The notes beneath the pieces were generated by a model. It saw only the letters and a list, made by a program, of their open reading frames with translations. It was not told the DNA's origin and did not search any database. The position numbers and the translations under genes were made by a program. Below are positions 47,069-56,317 of a DNA stretch of 64,000 bases, one piece after another (within the stretch, counting starts at the first letter, position 1; the number at the start of each line of letters is the position of its first letter). The stretch comes from Chloroflexus sp. MS-G (GTDB taxonomy: Bacteria; Chloroflexota; Chloroflexia; Chloroflexales; Chloroflexaceae): the NCBI RefSeq assembly GCF_000735195.1, contig NZ_JPIM01000006.1, forward strand, positions 1-64,000, given 5' to 3'.

Positions 47069-47729
47069 GTTCGCCTGGCGCGCACGAGGTTGCACCGTAC
47101 TGGCAGGGGTTGATGAAGCCGGACGCGGTTGCTGGGCCGGTCCGGTTGTTGCAGCCGCAGTAGTGCTCTCACCAGCCGTATACGATCAGCCCGACCTGTT
47201 ACGTATGGTGAACGATTCCAAACAATTGACGGCAAACGCCCGCGAACAGACGTATACCGTCATCAAGACGCACGCAGCAGGGATTGGGGTTGGTATCGTG
47301 CCGGCTTTTCTCATCGACGCTTATGGCATCGTTCCGGCGACCCGTCTGGCAATGATCCAGGCGTTGTTGGCGCTACCCTGTGCGGTTGATGGCGTGCTCA
47401 TCGATGCCGAACGGCTACCCGGCATCACACTTGCTCAGGAATCGCTCATCCGTGGTGATTCGCGTTCACTCTCGATTGCGGCTGCCTCAATTGTTGCAAA
47501 AGTCACCCGTGATCGGTTGATGGTAAGCGCCGACCGCTGTTACCCGCAGTACGGTTTTGCCCTGCACAAGGGTTACGGTACAGCCGTTCATCAACGTGCA
47601 CTCGCTCGATACGGCCCATCACCGTTACATCGCCGCACTTTTCAGCCGGTCATGGACGTTCTGGCGCAACTAGAGTGCACAGCGACTGCGGAGATTGTAC
47701 CGACAATGTTAGCGGATAGATTGCCGTAA
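47046..47729 (+). CDS. rnhB: Ribonuclease HII
   Basis: A 227-residue enzyme that removes RNA from RNA/DNA hybrids and single ribonucleotides in DNA. The catalytic block [24 protein letters not shown] has the D-E-x-G-R motif, with the other acidic residues in VDGVLIDAE and in [14 protein letters not shown]. The C-terminal [29 protein letters not shown] region (key HKGYGT) is also typical. It overlaps the upstream methyltransferase by 23 bases. Confidence 0.95.
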   Translation: MPPNLSVEFAWRARGCTVLAGVDEAGRGCWAGPVVAAAVVLSPAVYDQPDLLRMVNDSKQLTANAREQTYTVIKTHAAGIGVGIVPAFLIDAYGIVPATRLAMIQALLALPCAVDGVLIDAERLPGITLAQESLIRGDSRSLSIAAASIVAKVTRDRLMVSADRCYPQYGFALHKGYGTAVHQRALARYGPSPLHRRTFQPVMDVLAQLECTATAEIVPTMLADRLP

Positions 47730-47734
47730 ATATC

Positions 47735-48035
47735 AGAGTGTGATCAAAAACCCGGGCTTTTGATGAGGCGAGACCATGGTATCTCCAGAATGGTTCGGGG
47801 AATAGTGGCGGGCAACTGGCACCCCTCACCTTCCCCCTGGCCCCTTCCTCCTCCACACGGGGCGAGGCAGGGGAGGTTGGCCCCGCACCTTCCCTCCTGG
47901 CCTCTTCCTTTCCCACACGGGCCGAGGAAGGGGGCGGAGCGTGGCTGGCGCGAAAGCATATTGGTACACCTCACGCAATGGTTCGCACGGGTACGTGCCC
48001 AATGAGAAATCTGGCTTTCTGATCAGGCTCTAAGA
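47735..48035. repeat. Dispersed intergenic repeat, copy 2 (inverted)
   Basis: No gene is seen here. Read on the minus strand, the segment has CTGATCAGAAAGCCAGATTTCTCATTGGG and CGTACC-type boxes (described in parts, 47970-48030), two G-rich cores (47820-47935) and a hairpin ATCAAAA...TTTTGAT at 47742-47765 near the rnhB end. The first box matches copy 1 at 11821-11850 and copy 3 at 51395-51425. The hairpin may also serve as the rnhB terminator. Confidence 0.7.
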
Positions 48036-48105
48036 CGTTATGCTGTAGCGGGGTGAAACCTCTGAATTTTATACTCACGACGTTCTTAGCGTAGCGGAGC
48101 GCAGC

Positions 48106-48672
48106 ATGCGATTTGATCAACATCTCGTCTCTTCAGCCGTTCTGGCGATGTGTTTATATCCACGGCAACCTTTATCAGCAGCCCTACTCATTGCCGGTGG
48201 TGTCTTGATCGACCTCGATCATCTGGTACTGTACATCAGTCGTACCGGCGATTGGAGTATTAGCGGTGCCCTCCACTACAATCGTTATCGCAATCGACTG
48301 CCGCAGCGTGGCGACAACCGGCCAAGGTACGGCTCATTACGTTCGTGGCTGCATCAACCGCTCCTTGTGGTACCAACACTTTGGGCATTGGCGCAGCACC
48401 ATCGATGGATTCGTCCACTAGCGGCGGGGGTAACATTGCATCTGTTCCTCGATCATCTGGCAATGCCGGTTATCTGGGCTACATACCTGCGTGCCGGTGG
48501 GTGTTGCGTCCGTTGTGGAACGAACCAGCGGATTGATGTCTACCGACGGCCAGTGCAGCAGGGGGAAGATTGGCGCTGGGTAGTCTTATGCCGACGCTGT
48601 GCGAATGATCGGCGAACGTTTGCCGATGTGCTCGATGGGTGGCATCTATCACAGCGTACAGTCCGGTCGTAA
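48106..48672 (+). CDS. Putative membrane hydrolase, YdjM/DUF457-like, with C-terminal zinc ribbon
   Basis: A 188-residue protein. The N-terminal helix and GGVLIDLDHLVLYI, together with the later LHLFLDHLAMPV, resemble the YdjM/DUF457 membrane-bound metal-dependent hydrolases, in which Asp/His pairs sit at helix ends. A CCVRCG and CRRCAND pair near the C-terminus looks like a zinc ribbon. Hydrophobic segments are about 10-35, 80-100 and 105-125. The function is unknown; the family call is tentative. Confidence 0.65.
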   Translation: MRFDQHLVSSAVLAMCLYPRQPLSAALLIAGGVLIDLDHLVLYISRTGDWSISGALHYNRYRNRLPQRGDNRPRYGSLRSWLHQPLLVVPTLWALAQHHRWIRPLAAGVTLHLFLDHLAMPVIWATYLRAGGCCVRCGTNQRIDVYRRPVQQGEDWRWVVLCRRCANDRRTFADVLDGWHLSQRTVRS

Positions 48673-48933
48673 TTGCGGTAAGATGCAGCGGGCAGCCATA
48701 CTTGCCGCACGTTGAAGATGGATTGTAAAGGGATTATCCCTTGGCCTGGCGTAGATGACCACTGCTCTGCATGATAGGTGGTGCGTTGTCGTAATGACGG
48801 TAACGATCATCATCCACAACCTGTTACGATTCACCACCGAGGACTCCTCTAATACGTGGTACACTGAAAAGAGAAGCTAAAAACTTGCAAACACTCACTA
48901 TATATCTGACCGTCAGACGGTAAGGAGTTGGTG
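48673..48933. other. Intergenic stretch, no gene
   Basis: About 260 bases precede the gene at 48934. Nothing protein-like is seen. A small inverted repeat CTGACCGTCAG (48906-48916) lies just ahead of that gene. Confidence 0.4.
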
Positions 48934-49422
48934 ATGGATCCAGATGATGAGTTCCTTCCCGAGGATCCCATAACCGAACTAAGCCGCCTCGCCAGCGAAG
49001 CAATAGATGGACAGGCCAAAGGGGCGTCGTCGGCTGAACGGCGGCGACGCTGTGATCGCGTACTGGAAATGGAAGCGCAGGGATACCTTACCGACGAGCG
49101 CGCATATTTTCTGGCAGGCCTGGTCATGATCTGTGGTGAAACAGCAGCCGACTTTCGTCATGCCCATCGCTTTGCCCGGCGTGCCACAGAATTGGGTGAC
49201 GAGCGGGCGTGGACACTGCGAGCGATGGCATGGGATCGCCTGCTCATCGAACTGGGCCAGCCACAGCACTTCGGCACGCAGATTATCCGCATCGGTGGGC
49301 GCTGGTCGCTTGGCGAGGTCAATCCACGAGTGACCGATTGGGAACGGGCCTTATTCGGTGTTCCACCGCTCTACGTACAGTTGCAACGGGTTGAGGAGTT
49401 ACAGCGTTCGGAACGAGGTTGA
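48934..49422 (+). CDS. Hypothetical protein, DUF6624-like
   Basis: A 162-residue soluble protein with no named function. The C-terminal part (RAMAWDRLLIELGQPQHFGTQ, then GRWSLGEVNPRVTDWERALFGVP) has the aspartate/arginine-rich look of DUF6624 domains, where a WxxDxxL...GxPQxFGTQ pattern occurs. The N-terminal half is alpha-helical and charged. The ATG at 48934 with TAAGGAG six bases upstream is chosen over TTG and GTG codons just before it. Confidence 0.7.
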   Translation: MDPDDEFLPEDPITELSRLASEAIDGQAKGASSAERRRRCDRVLEMEAQGYLTDERAYFLAGLVMICGETAADFRHAHRFARRATELGDERAWTLRAMAWDRLLIELGQPQHFGTQIIRIGGRWSLGEVNPRVTDWERALFGVPPLYVQLQRVEELQRSERG

Positions 49423-49720
49423 TACACGTTCCTTGTAGTTCACTACACGACTCACCATAGAGAGTAAGACAGCGCGCCGAACAAGATGATTGCAGGCGGA
49501 AATCTCTGTAACCTCTCTGTGGTGAGATTACTTTTTGTAGTATGTTAAAATCTGTACATTTTTTCACCAATTTAAACCGCATTTTTACTCATAAAGTCTG
49601 TTCCCGTTCTAACAATGCTTGTAACGATAGCGTAATCTACACAGATTGCTCGTTGGACGCAGTGAATTGTACATTTTCATCATCCTATCAGGTTTTTCTC
49701 AGCATACCAGGGAGGGGGTT
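49423..49720. promoter_or_regulatory. AT-rich upstream region of the exported protein gene
   Basis: Nearly 300 bases of non-coding DNA, AT-rich from about 49520. The word TGTACATTTT occurs twice (49552-49561 and 49668-49677). The TTTTGTAGTATGTTAAAAT block near 49540 contains possible promoter pieces, but no clear -35/-10 pair. It probably holds the promoter of the exported protein gene. Confidence 0.4.
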
Positions 49721-50971
49721 ATGAGAAGACTTTCACTGCGTTCCGCCTTTGCATTCGGATTCAGCATCTTTATTCTCGTGATTCTTGGGGTATTTGTGTA
49801 TGGTTCAGCCGCTTCTCAGGCACGTGTCGAAATCTTTACACCCCAGGGATTCGCACCATGTGCAACCACCAACGCGCCAGCACCGGCTATCTTTCAAACT
49901 CAGAGCCTGCTTGCTCGTTTCGATTATTATCGGGTCCTTGAGCCACCTTTTGGTCCAGAACCGGTAGAAGTTGACATTACCTTCCCCGACGGTCGTATCT
50001 TTACCGTTGGTGCCAGCCAGTTGCTCGACGGCGTGATCGATATGCCTACGAATGTGCAGTTTGCCCGCTTTACCAACAATGGCGGTCAACTTTCGCTGAC
50101 CATTACGGTACCGGGTACCTGGCCGTATGGCTGCTACCGACTGACCGGGCGCGGTTTGAGTAGCGGCGGGGCAAATACGGCATCGGCCTTCTTTGTTGTG
50201 ATTCCAGGCGGACAACCAGGGCCAAGTGGTAATGCCACTATCCGGGCGACATTGAATGGTCAGGAGACGAATGTCATTCTACAGGGGCAGATCCTTGAGG
50301 TCGATGGTCGAGGCTTCATCGGCGGTGAATTGGTGTCGTTTTGGCTTACAGCACCCGACGGTACCGTCATCGATTTTCCGCCCGGCCAACAGGTGATACG
50401 GGCAACACCCGCTGGCGCAGTCTCAACTTCCTTCCAGTTTGAGGGTAAGAATCCGGTTGGGCGCTACACCGTAACCGCACTCGGTAATACCAGTGGGTTT
50501 CGCGCCTTTGCCCACTTTGAACTACGCTCACGACCGGTAACACCACGTGGGCCAGCCCGTCTGTCGGTGGTCGTTCCCTTCGGAGCGCAGGCGCCGCAAC
50601 GCTCCATCTTTTATGCGAATGGCGACCTCTTCTTCCCTGGTGAACGAGTGGATTTGTGGTTAACAATGCCAGACGGCGCGGTGCGAGGCTTTCCCTCAAC
50701 CTTTGCCGATCCGATAGCCGGTCAGTTCATGGTAGAACTGTTCCTCGATGAACGGTTGCCGGTTGGTTTCTACCAGCTTACCGCCCAGGGTGCGGTGAGT
50801 CAGCAACTGGTTATTGCCACCTTTACCCTGACCCAAACCAGCGACACGATTGCCAATCCGCAACCGGTACCGCTGATTGGGTTAGACAACAATCCCCTGA
50901 CTCCACCTAATATTCCGTTCAACGATCCGAATCCTGCTGACATTAATGAGTACGGCAACCCAGATGAGTAA
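49721..50971 (+). CDS. Exported protein with repeated beta-sandwich-like domains
   Basis: A 416-residue secreted protein. Residues 1-35 form a signal peptide or anchor (basic start MRRLSLRS, then a hydrophobic core, cleavage around ASQA). The rest consists of three roughly similar beta-rich units, each with a phrase like VDLWLTMPDGAVRGFPS or VSFWLTAPDGTVIDFPP and ending with GRYTVTALG or VGFYQLTAQG. This looks like repeated Ig/CARDB-like modules. The C-terminal 35 residues are Pro/Asn-rich. A GGAGGGGG site precedes the ATG. Function is unknown; a cell-surface role is inferred. Confidence 0.78.
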   Translation: MRRLSLRSAFAFGFSIFILVILGVFVYGSAASQARVEIFTPQGFAPCATTNAPAPAIFQTQSLLARFDYYRVLEPPFGPEPVEVDITFPDGRIFTVGASQLLDGVIDMPTNVQFARFTNNGGQLSLTITVPGTWPYGCYRLTGRGLSSGGANTASAFFVVIPGGQPGPSGNATIRATLNGQETNVILQGQILEVDGRGFIGGELVSFWLTAPDGTVIDFPPGQQVIRATPAGAVSTSFQFEGKNPVGRYTVTALGNTSGFRAFAHFELRSRPVTPRGPARLSVVVPFGAQAPQRSIFYANGDLFFPGERVDLWLTMPDGAVRGFPSTFADPIAGQFMVELFLDERLPVGFYQLTAQGAVSQQLVIATFTLTQTSDTIANPQPVPLIGLDNNPLTPPNIPFNDPNPADINEYGNPDE

Positions 50972-51371
50972 GTTGACATCTCATTAGCAATAGCTCAGCG
51001 GCACGTTCGTGCGTGCCCCCGGTAAGGCACCACCGGGTACGTGCGAGAACAGTTGCGCGTCGGTAGGCGAGGTAGTACCTTGATGTGACAATTTGCCGAT
51101 AACGACAGGGCACTCACCTGCCGAGCGCCGATCCGACATATCCTGTTCCGAGCGATGCGGGTTAGCGCAGGTTATCCTCACTGAGATCGGTGTGCCATCC
51201 GAAAGCGTCATCTTCCTGCGCTGCGACGACGTTCGATAGCCTAGGCGCCACGACCATCGCCGTGGGATCTTATCTGGACGAGGCGGCGCCTCGCCCCTCC
51301 TTGTGAATCGTCTTGCATCCATCGACAAGGTTCATCCGTTGTGAGGTGATGATGGATTATTCGGATAGTCC
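50972..51371. other. Intergenic stretch, no gene seen
   Basis: About 400 bases of GC-rich DNA. One frame (minus, 50984-51328) is open but reads as low-quality basic protein and has no ribosome-binding site. A palindrome, GAGGCGGCGCCTC (51278-51290), resembles the one at 35096-35115. Confidence 0.4.
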
Positions 51372-51630
51372 TTGGCGCCTGATCAAAAACCTTGCTTTCT
51401 CATTGGGACATACCGTGCCTGAGCAATCCCTTTCTCGCCTTGTTTGGGAGCAGAAGGGGGCCAGGGGGATGGGTGAGGTGGCACCCTCTCCCTTCCTCTC
51501 CCACACTGCGGGAGAGGAAGGGGCCGGGGGTAGGTGAGGAGCCAGGCGTGCTCCTCGTTGCTCGCCACTTCAGCCGATACCCCTGCTAAGCGCCTGATCA
51601 AAACCTCGAGTTTCTGATCACGCTCTTAAA
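51372..51630. repeat. Dispersed intergenic repeat, copy 3
   Basis: It begins with CGCCTGATCAAAAACC and TTTCTCATTGGGACATACCGTG (51377-51418), has a G-rich core on both strands (51450-51540), and ends with 51556-51623, a 65-base block almost identical to 12069-12136 of copy 1. The end word CGCCTGATCAAAA appears at both ends in the same direction. No coding sequence is seen. Confidence 0.78.
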
Positions 51631-51767
51631 GCATGGTAGGAATGAATGTTCAATGGGCCGGTTTTCGGTCGGGTTTGATAGGCCGATGAACGTCATACAT
51701 CAGTTCACGTCGTAACAGTATACTATCAAGGGTAAGTTCCGAACCTGCCTCCCACACTCTCCTGATG

Positions 51768-52667
51768 TCATTCACTGCCTTCCCGATCAGCTTCGAGTGG
51801 TTTGGTCGGATCATTCCCCCACTCATTCCAGGAACCATCATAAATCGCTACCCGACGTCCGCTGACGATCTCGAAAGCCAGTGCAGTTGGCGTGGCTGAA
51901 ACACCGCCGTTGCAATAAGCAACTACTTCACGATCATTGACGGCATCCGGATCGATACCAGCAGCGCGAAAGCGTTCACGGAGTTGATCAGGGGAAAGGT
52001 AAGTTTGGTGCGGCCCGCTGACCAGGCTCTGATAGAAAACGTTGTGGGCACCTGGAATGTGACCGCCACGGGCAGCACGTGATTCCAGACCGCGGTATTC
52101 TCGCTCGTGGCGAGCGTCGATCAAGAGCAGATCACGCTCCAGGGCTTGCAAGACTTGATCGGCTGTTTTCCGCAGGTGCGGTTGTGGTCGTGGCGTGAAA
52201 GTTGCCGGTGGGTAATTGGGAACCTCCGTAGTTAGCGGACGCCCCTCGGCCAGCCATTTCACCAGCCCACCATTTAAAACCCGAACGCGCTCGAAACCAT
52301 AATAGCGCAGCACCCACATCAGACGACCGGCAAACATTGAAAACCAGTCATCGTAAGCAACAACCACACAATCGTCACCGATACCGCGCTTCCCTAGCTC
52401 GTAAGCAATTTTGGCCGGTGGAGCGACCTGCACGGGCGTCGGGTCATCAAGGTCAACAATGTCACGTGTCCAGTCAATGTAGACGGCGCCCGGAATATGA
52501 CCGGCGGCGTAATCGTCGTGGCGGGCAAAGTAGTGCGGTTTAGGTGCAGTAGGTGGCAAGACGGTTCCACGCATATCGACGATCCGCAGTTGCGGGTGAC
52601 CGAGATGGGCTGCCAGCCAGTCAGTTTCAACCAGGGGCCCTGATGGTAGCTCTATCTCTATACTCAT
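51768..52667 (-). CDS. Thiosulfate/3-mercaptopyruvate sulfurtransferase (two rhodanese domains)
   Basis: A 299-residue sulfurtransferase with tandem rhodanese domains. The first (about 10-150) lacks the catalytic cysteine and is structural; it holds IPGAVYIDWTRDIVD. The second (about 170-295) has the active-site loop CNGGVSATPTALAF with the persulfide cysteine, and HIPGAHNVFYQSLVSG. Loop CNGGVSA is of the thiosulfate/mercaptopyruvate type. A GAGGAGCC site precedes the ATG. It lies downstream of pdhC on the same strand, separated by the inverted repeat at 52712-52765. Confidence 0.9.
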   Translation of the reverse strand: MSIEIELPSGPLVETDWLAAHLGHPQLRIVDMRGTVLPPTAPKPHYFARHDDYAAGHIPGAVYIDWTRDIVDLDDPTPVQVAPPAKIAYELGKRGIGDDCVVVAYDDWFSMFAGRLMWVLRYYGFERVRVLNGGLVKWLAEGRPLTTEVPNYPPATFTPRPQPHLRKTADQVLQALERDLLLIDARHEREYRGLESRAARGGHIPGAHNVFYQSLVSGPHQTYLSPDQLRERFRAAGIDPDAVNDREVVAYCNGGVSATPTALAFEIVSGRRVAIYDGSWNEWGNDPTKPLEADREGSE

Positions 52668-52711
52668 ACGGCTCCTCGGTAATGGTCATGACAAGCGATG
52701 GTTCAAACACA

Positions 52712-52765
52712 CTGTGACCTCGGTGTCATAGTGGTTGGTTGCACCACAAGACACAAAGGTCACAG
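52712..52765. repeat. Large intergenic hairpin between E2 and the sulfurtransferase gene
   Basis: Three nested stems are seen: CTGTGACCT/AGGTCACAG (9 bp), GTGTC/GACAC (5 bp) and GTGGT/ACCAC (5 bp), with small bulges. There is no T-run on either side. It may weaken readthrough from the pdh genes, stabilise the E2 mRNA end, or bind protein. Confidence 0.6.
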
Positions 52766-52795
52766 CGACCGACAGCAATGCGTCTCACCTGCTCG

Positions 52796-54139
52796 TTAGA
52801 CGATGATATTCATCGGTGCTTCGAGCAGTTTACGCAACTCTTGCAGGTACTGCGCGCCGACCGCCCCATCGACAACCCGATGATCGGCACTGAGGGTAAG
52901 GTTCATCACCTGACCAATGACGATCTGGTCGTTGCGTACCACCGGAACTTTACGCACCGCACCAACGGCCAGAGAAGCTGCCTGCGGTACAGAGATAATC
53001 GAACCGAACTCGACAATGCCAAACATGCCAAGGTTGGTGACCTGGAAGGTAGCTCCTTCGAGTTCCTGTTGCTTAATCTTGCCCTCGCGCGCACGCAGTG
53101 CCATGTCACGAATTTCAGCACTGATCACGCTAATGCTCTTTTTGTCGGCATCGCGGACAACCGGCGCCACCAGACCATCGTCAAGAGCAACGGCTACACC
53201 GATGTTGATCTGGCTATGACGCACAATACCGGGTTGACCGTCAGCAGTCTGACTGTAACTGACATTCACGGCTGGTACCTTACTCAGAGCCTTTGCTGCC
53301 GCCTTGACCACAAGATCGTTAATTGAAACGCGAGTTCCACTGGCGGTAATTTGCTCACGCAATGCTACCAGTGCGTCAGCATCGACCTCGATGGTCAGAT
53401 AGATGTGCGGTACACCAGGCTTGCTATCGGTCATTGCGCGAGCAATAGTCCTACGCATCCGACTCAGCGGTTCGGCGCCGGCCAGTGTCGGTACTGGTGC
53501 AGGTGTCGGAGCACGTGCTGGCGCTGGTGGCTGCACTGGCGTTGGTGGTGAAACCGGTACAGGCGTCGGCGGCGGAGTAGATGGGGTCACGGTCGGAGCT
53601 GGCACGGCAGCACCACGTCGGGCCGCAAACTCTTCAACATTCTCCTTGATAATGCGACCGCCTGGGCCGGTACCTACTACCTGGCGCAAATCAATCCCTA
53701 GCTCTTCGGCCAGGCGTCGGGCAACCGGTGATGCCTTAATCCGACCATTGTCATCACCACCGACAGCCGGTGCGGGCGTAGCCGACTCTGCTACTGCTGC
53801 TGGAGACACTGCCTGAACGGTGACTGGAGTGACAGCCGATGCCGAGGGAGCCGATGGTTGCGTCGTGACTGGTGGTATTGACGGTGTTGGCGCAACGGGT
53901 GCCGCACTATCACCGATGATCGCGATCGGATGCCCAATCGGCACGGTCTGTCCTTCTGGGATCAAAATCTGTTGCAGAACACCGGCTTCAAAAGCTTCCA
54001 GTTCCATTGTGGCCTTATCGGTCTCGATTTCGGCGATGATGTCACCAACAGCAATCTGATCGCCGACTTTCTTCAACCAGCGGCCTACAGTGCCTTCCGA
54101 CATCGTGTCGGAGAGACGAGGCATGGTTATTTCACCCAT
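52796..54139 (-). CDS. pdhC: Pyruvate dehydrogenase E2, dihydrolipoamide acetyltransferase
   Basis: A 447-residue core subunit that carries the acetyl group on a lipoyl arm. The N-terminal lipoyl domain has the lipoylated lysine K42 in IETDKATMELE. A Pro/Ala-rich linker follows, then the E1/E3-binding domain (SPVARRLAEELGIDLRQVVGTGPGGRI, key part VGTGPGGRI), a second very Pro-rich linker, and the catalytic domain ending in LSADHRVVDGAVGAQYLQEL with the conserved H-x3-D-G. Only one lipoyl domain is present. It is last of E1alpha-E1beta-E2; no E3 gene is in the window. A GGAGG site lies before the ATG. Confidence 0.94.
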   Translation of the reverse strand: MGEITMPRLSDTMSEGTVGRWLKKVGDQIAVGDIIAEIETDKATMELEAFEAGVLQQILIPEGQTVPIGHPIAIIGDSAAPVAPTPSIPPVTTQPSAPSASAVTPVTVQAVSPAAVAESATPAPAVGGDDNGRIKASPVARRLAEELGIDLRQVVGTGPGGRIIKENVEEFAARRGAAVPAPTVTPSTPPPTPVPVSPPTPVQPPAPARAPTPAPVPTLAGAEPLSRMRRTIARAMTDSKPGVPHIYLTIEVDADALVALREQITASGTRVSINDLVVKAAAKALSKVPAVNVSYSQTADGQPGIVRHSQINIGVAVALDDGLVAPVVRDADKKSISVISAEIRDMALRAREGKIKQQELEGATFQVTNLGMFGIVEFGSIISVPQAASLAVGAVRKVPVVRNDQIVIGQVMNLTLSADHRVVDGAVGAQYLQELRKLLEAPMNIIV

Positions 54140-54168
54140 GGAGCCTCCTATTCCTCATAACCGTATCG

Positions 54169-55164
54169 TTATCGCATGCGCTTCGTGCCACGCATGACCT
54201 GCCGAATGGCGTAAATCAGATTATTGGCATTTGGTTTTGAAGCTGCCGACAGCTCTTTGGCGTAGGGCAACGGCACTTCAAGGCCGGCGACCCGGTAAAC
54301 TGGCGCATCGAGATAATCAAAGGCTTCTTCCTGAATTGTCGCCGCGATTTCAGCCGTTACACCGTATGAGTACCAGTCTTCCGCGATCACAACGGCGCGA
54401 TTCGTCTTCTTCACCGATTCGATGATGGTGGGTCGGTCAAGCGGGCGGAGCGAACGCAGATCAACGACCTCGACACTAATGCCCTCTTGTTCCATCCGCT
54501 GCGCAACTTGCAATGCTACGGCTGTCATTCGTGAATAAGAGACAACCGTCACATCGGTACCCGGTCGCTTTACGTCGGCAATCCCAATCGGAAGGACGTA
54601 ATCATCATCTTCTGGTACTTCACCCTTAGTATCGTAGAGCGCCAGCGACTCGATAAAGATCACTGGATCATCATCACGGATGGCAGCCCGTAATAAACCT
54701 TTGGCATCGTAAGGTGTGGCCGGTGCAACCACCTTGAGGCCAGGACAGTAGGCAAACCAGTTCTCGAATGACTGCGAGTGGGTGGCTGCTAGTTGGCCAG
54801 TGCCACCTGAAGGTGTTCGGATCACCAGCGGCACACTGACCTGCCCACCGAACATATAATGAATCTTCGCCGCATGATTGACGATCTGATCGATAGCGAC
54901 CAGGATAAAGTTGATCGTCATTATCTCGACCACCGGACGCAGGCCGAGCATCGCAGCGCCGATAGCGACTCCAACGAATCCCTCTTCCGCAATCGGGGTA
55001 TCAACAACGCGCTTGGGGCCAAACTCGGCCAGCAAGCCCTCGGTGACCCGATACGAACCCTGAAACACGCCAATCTCTTCACCCATGAGCAAGACATTTG
55101 GATCACGGGCTAACTCCTCGCCAAGGGTGTCATTCAGGGCCTGGCGATACGTAATAACAGGCAT
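54169..55164 (-). CDS. pdhB: Pyruvate dehydrogenase E1 component, beta subunit
   Basis: A 331-residue subunit of the thiamine-diphosphate-dependent E1 heterotetramer. Typical parts are LMGEEIGVFQGSYRVTEGLL, FGPKRVVDTPIAEEGFVGVAIGAAM, IRTPSGGTGQLAATHSQSFE, and the C-terminal VVDLRSLRPLDRPTIIESVKKTNRAVV region (key LRSLRPLD). It sits between E1alpha and E2 with GAGG before its ATG. It may also act on branched-chain substrates; the gene set alone does not decide. Confidence 0.94.
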   Translation of the reverse strand: MPVITYRQALNDTLGEELARDPNVLLMGEEIGVFQGSYRVTEGLLAEFGPKRVVDTPIAEEGFVGVAIGAAMLGLRPVVEIMTINFILVAIDQIVNHAAKIHYMFGGQVSVPLVIRTPSGGTGQLAATHSQSFENWFAYCPGLKVVAPATPYDAKGLLRAAIRDDDPVIFIESLALYDTKGEVPEDDDYVLPIGIADVKRPGTDVTVVSYSRMTAVALQVAQRMEQEGISVEVVDLRSLRPLDRPTIIESVKKTNRAVVIAEDWYSYGVTAEIAATIQEEAFDYLDAPVYRVAGLEVPLPYAKELSAASKPNANNLIYAIRQVMRGTKRMR

Positions 55165-55243
55165 AACAACCTCTTTAGTCCATGCAACATCCGCTACACC
55201 ACACGGAACATCGGGAAAGCGGATGACACTCCACTATAACCGG

Positions 55244-56317
55244 CTATACGTCAAACTCACCGTGATTGATCTTTACCGCACGAATAGCATCTTCGGTCGT
55301 TGGTGTATTTGGTACCGGTGTGGCATACATATACTTGTAGAGATCCTCAAACTTCGGATCGGGACTGTTGTTGGCGAAATCAATTGCCTCCTGTACTTCG
55401 CGTTCAACCCGTTCGGTAACCGCCTTAAGCCAGGCATCATCAATAACGCCGTGCTCAAGCAGGAGCGTGGCAAATTTTCGGATCGGATCGTACAATTCGC
55501 GACCCCGGCGGACTGCTTCAGGATCACGGTAGCGATCGGAGTCAATAACCGAATGACCACGGAAACGAAAGCTAACCGCATCAATAATCGCCGGTTCACC
55601 CTCGGCTTCGGCTCGTGCTCGTAATCGGCGCACGACATCGCGCACCGCGAGCACATCGGTGCCGTCAACACGCTCACCGTAAATGCGGAATGATGCACCT
55701 TTCTTCCATAGATCGGGTTCTGATGAACCGGCTTCCACTGAAGTGCCCATACCGTAGCCGTTATTGACAATGAAGAAGAGCACCGGACATTTCCAGAGTT
55801 TAGCTAGATTGAGTGACTCGTAGAATGCACCAATATTGGTGGTTCCATCACCCATTTGCGCAACGACCACACCCGGCTTATTCTGATAACGCAGCGCGTA
55901 GGCGGCACCCACGGCCAATGGCACCTGTCCACCAACAATGGCATAGCCACCCATAAAGTTGGTCTTGCGGTCGAACAGGTGCATCGATCCGCCACGACCA
56001 CCGGATACACCGGTCTCTTTACCGAAGAGTTCGGCCATTACTGGGCCGGGTGGTACACCACGGGCAATAATGTAACCGTGCTCGCGATAATTGGTGAAGA
56101 TATAGTCGTCGGGAGTCAGCGCTGCCATCAAGCCAACGATGGTAGCCTCTTCGCCAAGATTGAGGTGACAATACCCGCCAATTTTGGCTTTCACGTACAT
56201 CTCGCCGGCGCGCTCTTCAAAACGTCGTAACAGAAGCATCTGGTAGTAGTAGTGCTTCAATTCATCGACAGTAGCACGCTCAAGCAGTGGTTGAGTCGTT
56301 TCGGCAACTTCGGCCAT
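55244..56317 (-). CDS. pdhA: Pyruvate dehydrogenase E1 component, alpha subunit
   Basis: A 357-residue subunit binding thiamine diphosphate. The motif is GDGTTNIGAFYESLNLAKLW followed by VLFFIVNNGYGMGTS; GRGGSMHLFDRKTNFMGGYAIVGGQVPLA and RFRGHSVIDSDRYR (phosphorylation-loop region) are also conserved. The ATG at 56317, with GGAG nine bases upstream, is preferred over a longer frame to 56407. It heads the pdhA-pdhB-pdhC gene set. Confidence 0.95.
   Translation of the reverse strand: MAEVAETTQPLLERATVDELKHYYYQMLLLRRFEERAGEMYVKAKIGGYCHLNLGEEATIVGLMAALTPDDYIFTNYREHGYIIARGVPPGPVMAELFGKETGVSGGRGGSMHLFDRKTNFMGGYAIVGGQVPLAVGAAYALRYQNKPGVVVAQMGDGTTNIGAFYESLNLAKLWKCPVLFFIVNNGYGMGTSVEAGSSEPDLWKKGASFRIYGERVDGTDVLAVRDVVRRLRARAEAEGEPAIIDAVSFRFRGHSVIDSDRYRDPEAVRRGRELYDPIRKFATLLLEHGVIDDAWLKAVTERVEREVQEAIDFANNSPDPKFEDLYKYMYATPVPNTPTTEDAIRAVKINHGEFDV

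Noticed and set aside
50984..51328. Minus-strand frame of 114 codons in an intergenic gap
   Set aside because: No ribosome-binding site, unbalanced Arg/Pro/Ser composition and no recognised motif.
53403..54059. Gly/Ala-rich plus-strand frames opposite pdhC
   Set aside because: They mirror the Pro/Ala-rich linkers of E2 and have no independent start signals.
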